The notes beneath the pieces are model-generated. The model searched no databases. It was not told the origin of the DNA and worked only from the letters and a program-made list of their open reading frames with translations. Positions 12,619 through 22,900 of a DNA stretch of 64,000 nucleotides are shown one piece after another. Position numbers and translations under genes: made by a program. Position 1 is the stretch's first letter. Every line of letters begins with the position of its first letter. The stretch is from Karalla daura. Taxonomy: Eukaryota > Chordata > Actinopteri > Chaetodontiformes > Leiognathidae. The stretch spans positions 22,670,024 to 22,734,023 of the forward strand of contig CM055195.1 of assembly GCA_029224185.1 (NCBI GenBank). Direction: 5' to 3'.

Positions 12619-12658
12619 CATGTCAGAGCCTGTCTGGACATGTCAATGTATGGGGTCG

Positions 12659-12671
12659 AAAAAAAATAAAT
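12659..12671 (+). repeat. Variable A-tract (length hotspot of the monomer)
   Basis: In haplotype A this is 8 A then TAAATG. Elsewhere it is a run of 7-15 A with or without the TAAA interruption: 7 A plus TAAATG at 2878 and 41991, 12 A before GTC at 1131, 14 A at 3923, 15 A at 6019. All monomer length variation I could trace lies here. Such poly(dA:dT) runs are stiff and disfavour nucleosomes, so one per ~349 bp could help phase two nucleosomes per monomer. That is inference. Confidence 0.85.
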
Positions 12672-12729
12672 GTCTCTCGAAAGTAGGTACCAATCAACTC
12701 CAAACGGTCTGAAACGCGCTCCTAAATAG

Positions 12730-12742
12730 GTCCTGGAAGGAC
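12730..12742. other. Small hairpin GTCCT-GGA-AGGAC, one per monomer
   Basis: A 5-bp perfect stem with a 3-base loop lies about 20 bases before the A/B tail site. It is present in essentially every unit. The one broken copy I saw is at 59867-59880, where a G-to-A change at 59874 removes the outer pair. No terminator role is implied, since there is no T-run after it. Confidence 0.55.
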
Positions 12743-15218
12743 GATTTTGACAAGAGCACTTAGTCAAATTTTCACTCGTCGGCCGACCAATGCATTCTTA
12801 TGGGGACACGTGAACGGCTTATCACTCCAGGACCCAACGTCCCAGGGACTTCAAATCTCGATCCGTCTGACATAATGCGGCCCTTCTGAACACGCCAGAG
12901 CATGTCTGGGCATGTCTGGCCATGTCGGGGCTGTGTGTCTAACTGTGTGTCTGGGTGTGTTTCTGGACACGTCAGAGCCTGTCTGGACATGTCAATGTAT
13001 GGGGTCGAAAAAAAATAAATGTCTCTCGAAAGTAGGTACCAATCAACTCCAAACGGTCTGAAACGCGCTCCTAAATAGGTCCTGGAAGGACGATTTTGAC
13101 AAGAGCACTTAGTCAAATTTTCACTCGTCGGCCGACCAATGCATTCTTATAGGGACACGTGAACGGCTTATCACTCCACAACCCAACGTCCCAGAGACTT
13201 CAAATCTCGATCCGTCTGACATAATGCGGCCCTTCTGAACGCGCCGGGGCGTGTCTGGGCATGTCTGGCCATGTCGGGGCTGTGTGTCTAACTGTGTGTC
13301 TGGGTGTGTTTCTGGACACGTCAGAGCCTGTCTGGACATGTCAATGTATGGGATCGAAAAAAAAAATAAATGTCTCTCGAAAGTAGGTACCAATCAACTC
13401 CAAATGGTCCGAAACGCGCTCCTAAATAGGTCCTGGAAGGACGATTTTGACAAGAGAACTTAGTCAAATTTTCACTCGTCGGCCGACCAACGCATTCTCA
13501 TGGGTACACTTTAACGGCTTATCACTCCACAACCCAACGTCCCAGAGACTTCAAATCTCGATCCGTCTGACATAATGTGGCCCTTCTGAACGCGCCGGAG
13601 CGTGTCTGGGCATGTCTGGCCATGTCGGGGCTGTGTGTCTAACTGTGTGTCTGGGTGTGTTTCTGGACACGTCAGAGCCTGTCTGGACATGTCAATGTAT
13701 GGGATCGAAAAAAAAAAAAAAGTCTCTCGAAAGTAGGTACCAATCAACTCCAAATGGTCCGAAACGCGCTCCTAAATAGGTCCTGGAAGGACGATTTTGA
13801 GACGAGCACTTAGTCAAATTTTCACTCGTCGGCCGACCAATGCATTCTTATGGGGACACGTGAACGGCTTATCACTCCAGGACCCAACGTCCCAGGGACT
13901 TCAAATCTCGATCCGTCTGACATAATGCGGCCCTTCTGAACACGCCAGAGCATGTCTGGGCATGTCTGGCCATGTCGGGGCTGTGTGTCTAACTGTGTGT
14001 CTGGGTGTGTTTCTGGACATGTCAGAGCCTGTCTGGACATGTCAATGTATGGGGTCGAAAAAAAATAAATGTCTCTCGAAAGTAGGTACCAATCAACTCC
14101 AAACGGTCTGAAACGCGCTCCTAAATAGGTCCTGGAAGGACGATTTTGACAAGAGCACTTAGTCAAATTTTCACTCGTCGGCCGACCAATGCATTCTTAT
14201 GGGGACACGTGAACGGCTTATCACTCCAGGACCCAACGTCCCAGGGACTTCAAATCTCGATCCGTCTGACATAATGCGGCCCTTCTGAACACGCCAGAGC
14301 ATGTCTGGGCATGTCTGGCCATGTCGGGGCTGTGTGTCTAACTGTGTGTCTGGGTGTGTTTCTGGACATGTCAGAGCCTGTCTGGACATGTCAATGTATG
14401 GGGTCGAAAAAAAATAAATGTCTCTCGAAAGTAGGTACCAATCAACTCCAAACGGTCTGAAACGCGCTCCTAAATAGGTCCTGGAAGGACGATTTTGACA
14501 AGAGCACTTAGTCAAATTTTCACTCGTCGGCCGACCAATGCATTCTTATAGGGACACGTGAACGGCTTATCACTCCACAACCCAACGTCCCAGAGACTTC
14601 AAATCTCGATCCGTCTGACATAATGCGGCCCTTCTGAACGCGCCGGGGCGTGTCTGGGCATGTCTGGCCATGTCGGGGCTGTGTGTCTAACTGTGTGTCT
14701 GGGTGTGTTTCTGGACACGTCAGAGCCTGTCTGGACATGTCAATGTATGGGGTCGAAAAAAAAAAAATGTCTCTCGAAAGTAGGTACCAATCAACTCCAA
14801 ATGGTCCGAAACGCGCTCCTAAATAGGTCCTGGAAGGACGATTTTGACAAGAGCACTTAGTCAAATTTTCACTCGTCGGCCGACTAATGCATTCTTATGG
14901 GGACACGTGAACGGCTTATCACTCCAGGACCCAACGTCCCAGGGACTTCAAATCTCGATCCGTCTGACATAATGCGGCCCTTCTGAACGCGCCGGAGCGT
15001 GTCTGGGCATGTCTGGCCATGTCGGGGCTGTGTGTCTAACTGTGTGTCTGGGTGTGTTTCTGGACACGTCAGAGCCTGTCTGGACATGTCAATGTATGGG
15101 ATCGAAAAAAAAAAAAAAGTCTCTCGAAAGTAGGTACCAATCAACTCCAAATGGTCCGAAACGCGCTCCTAAATAGGTCCTGGAAGGACGATTTTGAGAC
15201 GAGCACTTAGTCAAATTT

Positions 15219-15568
15219 TCACTCGTCGGCCGACCAACGCATTCTCATGGGGACACTTTAACGGCTTATCACTCCACAACCCAACGTCCCATAGACTTCA
15301 AATCTCGATCCGTCTGACATAATGCGGCCCTTCTGAACGCGCCGGAGCGTGTCTGGGCATGTCTGGCCATGTCGGGGCTTTGTGTCTAACTGTGTGTCTG
15401 GGTGTGTTTCTGGACACGTCAGAGCCTGTCTGGACATGTGAATGTATGGGATCGAAAAAAAAATAAATGTCTCTCGAAAGTAGGTACCAATCAACTCCAA
15501 ATGGTCCGAAACGCGCTCCTAAATAGGTCCTGGAAGGACGATTTTGAGACGAGCACTTAGTCAAATTT
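15219..15568 (+). repeat. Marker monomer with GCTTTGTG and TGTGAATG
   Basis: This B-type unit carries two linked private changes: G to T giving GGCTTTGTG (15380) and C to G giving CATGTGAATG (15440). The pair is found in six units, starting at 15219, 26051, 29889, 40354, 50833 and 55373, and makes a convenient tag for following duplications. The copies at 40354 and 50833 also share CTCTTGAAAG (40610, 51089), which the others lack. The first three share CCCATAGACTTC, which the last three lack (CCCAGAGACTTC). Confidence 0.9.
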
Positions 15569-16962
15569 TCACTCGTCGGCCGACCAACGCATTCTCATGG
15601 GGACACTTTAACGGCTTATCACTCCACAACCCAACGTCCCAGAGACTTCAAATCTCGATCCGTCTGACATAATGCGGCCCTTCTGAACACGCCAGAGCAT
15701 GTCTGGGCATGTCTGGCCATGTCGGGGCTGTGTGTCTAACTGTGTGTCTGGGTGTGTTTCTGGACATGTCAGAGCCTGTCTGGACATGTCAATGTATGGG
15801 GTCGAAAAAAAATAAATGTCTCTCGAAAGTAGGTACCAATCAACTCCAAACGGTCTGAAACGCGCTCCTAAATAGGTCCTGGAAGGACGATTTTGAGACG
15901 AGCACTTAGTCAAATTTTCACTCGTCGGCCGACCAACGCATTCTCATGGGTACACTTTAACGGCTTATCACTCCACAACCCAACGTCCCAGAGACTTCAA
16001 ATCTCGATCCGTCTGACATAATGCGGCCCTTCTGAACGCGCCGGGGCGTGTCTGGGCATGTCTGGCCATGTCGGGGCTGTGTGTCTAACTGTGTGTCTGG
16101 GTGTGTTTCTGGACACGTCAGAGCCTGTCTGGACATGTCAATGTATGGGGTCGAAAAAAAAAAATGTCTCTCGAAAGTAGGTACCAATCAACTCCAAATG
16201 GTCCGAAACGCGCTCCTAAATAGGTCCTGGAAGGACGATTTTGACAAGAGCACTTAGTCAAATTTTCACTCGTCGGCCGACCAATGCATTCTTATAGGGA
16301 CACGTGAACGGCTTATCACTCCACAACCCAACGTCCCAGAGACTTCAAATCTCGATCCGTCTGACATAATGCGGCCCTTCTGAACGCGCCGGGGCGTGTC
16401 TGGGCATGTCTGGCCATGTCGGGGCTGTGTGTCTAACTGTGTGTCTGGGTGTGTTTCTGGACACGTCAGAGCCTGTCTGGACATGTCAATGTATGGGGTC
16501 GAAAAAAAAAAAAGTCTCTCGAAAGTAGGTACCAATCAACTCCAAATGGTCCGAAACGCGCTCCTAAATAGGTCCTGGAAGGACGATTTTGACAAGAGCA
16601 CTTAGTCAAATTTTCACTCGTCGGCCGACCAATGCATTCTTATGGGGACACGTGAACGGCTTATCACTCCAGGACCCAACGTCCCAGGGACTTCAAATCT
16701 CGATCCGTCTGACATAATGCGGCCCTTCTGAACACGCCAGAGCATGTCTGGGCATGTCTGGCCATGTCGGGGCTGTGTGTCTAACTGTGTGTCTGGGTGT
16801 GTTTCTGGACATGTCAGAGCCTGTCTGGACATGTCAATGTATGGGGTCGAAAAAAAATAAATGTCTCTCGAAAGTAGGTACCAATCAACTCCAAACGGTC
16901 TGAAACGCGCTCCTAAATAGGTCCTGGAAGGACGATTTTGACAAGAGCACTTAGTCAAATTT

Positions 16963-19900
16963 TCACTCGTCGGCCGACCAATGCATTCTTATGGGGACAC
17001 GTGAACGGCTTATCACTCCAGGACCCAACGTCCCAGGGACTTCAAATCTCGATCCGTCTGACATAATGCGGCCCTTCTGAACACGCCAGAGCATGTTTGG
17101 GCATGTCTGGCCATGTCGGGGCTGTGTGTCTAACTGTGTGTCTGGGTGTGTTTCTGGACATGTCAGAGCCTGTCTGGACATGTCAATGTATGGGGTCGAA
17201 AAAAAATAAATGTCTCTCGAAAGTAGGTACCAATCAACTCCAAACGGTCTGAAACGCGCTCCTAAATAGGTCCTGGAAGGACGATTTTGACAAGAGCACT
17301 TAGTCAAATTTTCACTCGTCGGCCGACCAATGCATTCTTATGGGGACACGTGAACGGCTTATCACTCCAGGACCCAACGTCCCAGGGACTTCAAATCTCG
17401 ATCCGTCTGACATAATGCGGCCCTTCTGAACGCGCCAGAGCATGTCTGGGCATGTCTGGCCATGTCGGGGCTGTGTGTCTAACTGTGTGTCTGGGTGTGT
17501 TTCTGGACATGTCAGAGCCTGTCTGGACATGTCAATGTATGGGATCGAAAAAAAAAAAAATGTCTCTCGAAAGTAGGTACCAATCAACTCCAAACGGTCT
17601 GAAACGCGCTCCTAAATAGGTCCTGGAAGGACGATTTTGAGACGAGCACTTAGTCAAATTTTCACTCGTCGGCCGACCAACGCATTCTTATGGGGACACT
17701 TTAACGGCTTATCACTCCACAACCCAACGTCCCAGAGACTTCAAATCTCGATCCGTCTGACATAATGCGGCCCTTCTGAACGCGCCGGAGCGTGTCTGGG
17801 CATGTCTGGCCATGTCGGGGCTGTGTGTCTAACTGTGTGTCTGGGTGTGTTTCTGGACACGTCAGAGCCTGTCTGGACATGTCAATGTATGGGATCGAAA
17901 AAAAAAAAAAAAGTCTCTCGAAAGTAGGTACCAATCAACTCCAAATGGTCCGAAACGCGCTCCTAAATAGGTCCTGGAAGGACGATTTTGACAAGAGCAC
18001 TTAGTCAAATTTTCACTCGTCGGCCGACCAATGCATTCTTATGGGGACACGTGAACGGCTTATCACTCCAGGACCCAACGTCCCAGGGACTTCAAATCTC
18101 TATCCGTCTGACATAATGCGGCCCTTCTGAACACGCCAGAGCATGTCTGGGCATGTCTGGCCATGTCGGGGCTGTGTGTCTAACTGTGTGTCTGGGTGTG
18201 TTTCTGGACATGTCAGAGCCTGTCTGGACATGTCAATGTATGGGGTCGAAAAAAAATAAATGTCTCTCGAAAGTAGGTACCAATCAACTCCAAACGGTCT
18301 GAAACGCGCTCCTAAATAGGTCCTGGAAGGACGATTTTGACAAGAGCACTTAGTCAAATTTTCACTCGTCGGCCGACCAATGCATTCTTATGGGGACACG
18401 TGAACGGCTTATCACTCCAGGACCCAACGTCCCAGGGACTTCAAATCTCGATCCGTCTGACATAATGCGGCCCTTCTGAACACGCCAGAGCATGTCTGGG
18501 CATGTCTGGCCATGTCGGGGCTGTGTGTCTAACTGTGTGTCTGGGTGTGTTTCTGGACACGTCAGAGCCTGTCTGGACATGTCAATGTATGGGATCGAAA
18601 AAAAAAAAAATGTCTCTCGAAAGTAGGTACCAATCAACTCCAAACGGTCTGAAACGCGCTCCTAAATAGGTCCTGGAAGGACGATTTTGAGACGAGCACT
18701 TAGTCAAATTTTCACTCGTCGGCCGACCAACGCATTCTTATGGGGACACTTTAACGGCTTATCACTCCACAACCCAACGTCCCAGAGACTTCAAATCTCG
18801 ATCCGTCTGACATAATGCGGCCCTTCTGAACGCGCCGGAGCGTGTCTGGGCATGTCTGGCCATGTCGGGGCTGTGTGTCTAACTGTGTGTCTGGGTGTGT
18901 TTCTGGACACGTCAGAGCCTGTCTGGACATGTCAATGTATGGGATCGAAAAAAAAAAAAAAAGTCTCTCGAAAGTAGGTACCAATCAACTCCAAATGGTC
19001 CGAAACGCGCTCCTAAATAGGTCCTGGAAGGACGATTTTGACAAGAGCACTTAGTCAAATTTTCACTCGTCGGCCGACCAATGCATTCTTATGGGGACAC
19101 GTGAACGGCTTATCACTCCAGGACCCAACGTCCCAGGGACTTCAAATCTCTATCCGTCTGACATAATGCGGCCCTTCTGAACACGCCAGAGCATGTCTGG
19201 GCATGTCTGGCCATGTCGGGGCTGTGTGTCTAACTGTGTGTCTGGGTGTGTTTCTGGACATGTCAGAGCCTGTCTGGACATGTCAATGTATGGGGTCGAA
19301 AAAAAATAAATGTCTCTCGAAAGTAGGTACCAATCAACTCCAAACGGTCTGAAACGCGCTCCTAAATAGGTCCTGGAAGGACGATTTTGACAAGAGCACT
19401 TAGTCAAATTTTCACTCGTCGGCCGACCAATGCATTCTTATGGGGACACGTGAACGGCTTATCACTCCAGGACCCAACGTCCCAGGGACTTCAAATCTCG
19501 ATCCGTCTGACATAATGCGGCCCTTCTGAACACGCCAGAGCATGTCTGGGCATGTCTGGCCATGTCGGGGCTGTGTGTCTAACTGTGTGTCTGGGTGTGT
19601 TTCTGGACATGTCAGAGCCTGTCTGGACATGTCAATGTATGGGGTCGAAAAAAAAAAAATGTCTCTCGAAAGTAGGTACCAATCAACTCCAAATGGTCCG
19701 AAACGCGCTCCTAAATAGGTCCTGGAAGGACGATTTTGAGACGAGCACTTAGTCAAATTTTCACTCGTCGGCCGACCAACGCATTCTTATGGGGACACTT
19801 TAACGGCTTATCACTCCACAACCCAACGTCCCAGAGACTTCAAATCTCGATCCGTCTGACATAATGCGGCCCTTCTGAACGCGCCGGAGCGTGTCTGGGC

Positions 19901-22900
19901 ATGTCTGGCCATGTCGGGGCTGTGTGTCTAACTGTGTGTCTGGGTGTGTTTCTGGACACGTCAGAGCCTGTCTGGACATGTCAATGTATGGGATCGAAAA
20001 AAAAAAAAAAGTCTCTCGAAAGTAGGTACCAATCAACTCCAAATGGTCCGAAACGCGCTCCTAAATAGGTCCTGGAAGGACGATTTTGACAAGAGCACTT
20101 AGTCAAATTTTCACTCGTCGGCCGACCAATGCATTCTTATGGGGACACGTGAACGGCTTATCACTCCAGGACCCAACGTCCCAGGGACTTCAAATCTCTA
20201 TCCGTCTGACATAATGCGGCCCTTCTGAACACGCCAGAGCATGTCTGGGCATGTCTGGCCATGTCGGGGCTGTGTGTCTAACTGTGTGTCTGGGTGTGTT
20301 TCTGGACATGTCAGAGCCTGTCTGGACATGTCAATGTATGGGGTCGAAAAAAAATAAATGTCTCTCGAAAGTAGGTACCAATCAACTCCAAACGGTCTGA
20401 AACGCGCTCCTAAATAGGTCCTGGAAGGACGATTTTGACAAGAGCACTTAGTCAAATTTTCACTCGTCGGCCGACCAATGCATTCTTATGGGGACACGTG
20501 AACGGCTTATCACTCCAGGACCCAACGTCCCAGGGACTTCAAATCTCGATCCGTCTGACATAATGCGGCCCTTCTGAACACGCCAGAGCATGTCTGGGCC
20601 TGTCTGGCCATGTCGGGGCTGTGTGTCTAACTGTGTGTCTGGGTGTGTTTCTGGACATGTCAGAGCCTGTCTGGACATGTCAATGTATGGGGTCGAAAAA
20701 AAATAAATGTCTCTCGAAAGTAGGTACCAATCAACTCCAAACGGTCTGAAACGCGCTCCTAAATAGGTCCTGGAAGGACGATTTTGACAAGAGCACTTAG
20801 TCAAATTTTCACTCGTCGGCCGACCAATGCATTCTTATGGGGACACGTGAACGGCTTATCACTCCAGGACCCAACGTCCCAGGGACTTCAAATCTCGATC
20901 CGTCTGACATAATGCGGCCCTTCTGAACACGCCAGAGCATGTCTGGGCATGTCTGGCCATGTCGGGGCTGTGTGTCTAACTGTGTGTCTGGGTGTGTTTC
21001 TGGACACGTCAGAGCCTGTCTGGACATGTCAATGTATGGGATCGAAAAAAAAAAAAGTCTCTCGAAAGTAGGTACCAATCAACTCCAAATGGTCCGAAAC
21101 GCGCTCCTAAATAGGTCCTGGAAGGACGATTTTGAGACGAGCACTTAGTCAAATTTCCACTCGTCGGCCGACCAACGCATTCTTATGGGGACACTTTAAC
21201 GGCTTATCACTCCACAACCCAACGTCCCAGAGACTTCAAATCTCGATCCGTCTGACATAATGCGGCCCTTCTGAACGCGCCGGGGCGTGTCTGGGCATGT
21301 CTGGCCATGTCGGGGCTGTGTGTCTAACTGTGTGTCTGGGTGTGTTTCTGGACACGTCAGAGCCTGTCTGGACATGTCAATGTATGGGGTCGAAAAAAAA
21401 TAAATGTCTCTCGAAAGTAGGTACCAATCAACTCCAAATGGTCCGAAACGCGCTCCTAAATAGGTCCTGGAAGGACGATTTTGACAAGAGCACTTAGTCA
21501 AATTTTCACTCGTCGGCCGACTAATGCATTCTTATGGGGACACGTGAACGGCTTATCACTCCAGGACCCAACGTCCCAGGGACTTCAAATCTCGATCCGT
21601 CTGACATAATGCGGCCCTTCTGAACACGCCAGAGCATGTTTGGGCATGTCTGGCCATGTCGGGGCTGTGTGTCTAACTGTGTGTCTGGGTGTGTTTCTGG
21701 ACATGTCAGAGCCTGTCTGGACATGTCAATGTATGGGGTCGAAAAAAAATAAATGTCTCTCGAAAGTAGGTACCAATCAACTCCAAACGGTCTGAAACGC
21801 GCTCCTAAATAGGTCCTGGAAGGACGATTTTGACAAGAGCACTTAGTCAAATTTTCACTCGTCGGCCGACCAATGCATTCTTATGGGGACACGTGAACGG
21901 CTTATCACTCCAGGACCCAACGTCCCAGGGACTTCAAATCTCGATCCGTCTGACATAATGCGGCCCTTCTGAACACGCCAGAGCATGTCTGGGCATGTCT
22001 GGCCATGTCGGGGCTGTGTGTCTAACTGTGTGTCTGGGTGTGTTTCTGGACATGTCAGAGCCTGTCTGGACATGTCAATGTATGGGGTCGAAAAAAAATA
22101 AATGTCTCTCGAAAGTAGGTACCAATCAACTCCAAACGGTCTGAAACGCGCTCCTAAATAGGTCCTGGAAGGACGATTTTGAGACGAGCACTTAGTCAAA
22201 TTTTCACTCGTCGGCCGACCAACGCATTCTCATGGGTACACTTTAACGGCTTATCACTCCACAACCCAACGTCCCAGAGACTTCAAATCTCGATCCGTCT
22301 GACATAATGTGGCCCTTCTGAACGCGCCGGAGCGTGTCTGGGCATGTCTGGCCATGTCGGGGCTGTGTGTCTAACTGTGTGTCTGGGTGTGTTTCTGGAC
22401 ACGTCAGAGCCTGTCTGGACATGTCAATGTATGGGATCGAAAAAAAAAAAAATGTCTCTCGAAAGTAGGTACCAATCAACTCCAAATGGTCCGAAACGCG
22501 CTCCTAAATAGGTCCTGGAAGGACGATTTTGAGACGAGCACTTAGTCAAATTTTCACTCGTCGGCCGACCAACGCATTCTCATGGGGACACTTTAACGGC
22601 TTATCACTCCACAACCCAACGTCCCAGAGACTTCAAATCTCGATCCGTCTGACATAATGCGGCCCTTCTGAACGCGCCGGAGCGTGTCTGGGCATGTCTG
22701 GCCATGTCGGGGCTGTGTGTCTAACTGTGTGTCTGGGTGTGTTTCTGGACACATCAGAGCCTGTCTGGACATGTCAATGTATGGGATCGAAAAAAAAAAT
22801 AAATGTCTCTCGAAAGTAGGTACCAATCAACTCCAAATGGTCCGAAACGCGCTCCTAAATAGGTCCTGGAAGGACGATTTTGAGACGAGCACTTAGTCAA

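Larger units (their letters stand above)
12423..12771 (+). repeat. Reference monomer, haplotype A (349 bp)
   Basis: A clean A-type unit used here as reference. In order: palindrome GTCGGCCGAC at 12429-12438; ATGCAT at 12441-12446; CACGTG at 12458-12463; CCAGGACCC and CAGGGACTTC; ACACGCCAGAGCATG; core of short subrepeats 12549-12645; GGGGTCG followed by 8 A and TAAATG (12659-12671); GGTACC at 12686-12691; CAAACGGTCTG; a 5-bp-stem hairpin at 12730-12742; and the tail GACAAG. Its minus strand is open for about 114 codons only if TTG is accepted as a start. Near-identical units recur through the window, for example at 12772, 14171, 16614, 27446, 31284, 42453 and 61662. Some of these carry one B-type base in the core. 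Confidence 0.95.
12073..14868 (+). repeat. 4-monomer duplication (shift 1,399), imperfect
   Basis: Units at 12073, 12423, 12772 and 13121 are echoed at 13472, 13822, 14171 and 14520. Both groups run B-front, A, A, then a CTTATAGGGACACG front joined to a B-type middle. Differences show partial conversion: 13472 has CATGGGTACAC and TGTGGCCC; 12772 has ACACGTCA but 14171 has ACATGTCA; 13121 has a rare GAGAACTT tail (C to A at 13457) absent from 14520. The same arrangement, with the rare tail, recurs at 22905-25700. Confidence 0.7.
5084..16962 (+). repeat. Large multimer copy 1, 34 monomers (11,879 bp)
   Basis: Starts are 5084, 5433, 5783, 6134, 6483, 6833, 7184, 7533, 7882, 8232, 8581, 8930, 9278, 9627, 9976, 10325, 10674, 11023, 11372, 11722, 12073, 12423, 12772, 13121, 13472, 13822, 14171, 14520, 14869, 15219, 15569, 15918, 16266 and 16614. 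Units through 9976 match the next copy at a shift of 11,879; units from 11372 match at 10,832. Private markers shared by both copies include TTTCCA at 9278, ACACATCAG near 11920 and the GAGAACTT tail at 13457. The left end sits inside the unit at 5084, whose GACTAATG front differs from the corresponding unit at 16963. Confidence 0.9.

Noticed and set aside
12659..12666. Poly(A) as the 3' end of a retroposed element (SINE/LINE) in each unit
   Set aside because: There are no target-site duplications, no Pol III A/B boxes that I can recognise upstream, and the tract lies mid-unit in an uninterrupted tandem array.
12730..12742. Intrinsic terminator at the GTCCT/AGGAC hairpin
   Set aside because: The stem is only 5 bp, is not followed by a T-run, and the sequence context is a eukaryote-like satellite.
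12423..12771. CRISPR array (regular repeats)
   Set aside because: The repeating unit is a contiguous 349-bp monomer with no unique spacers between short repeats.
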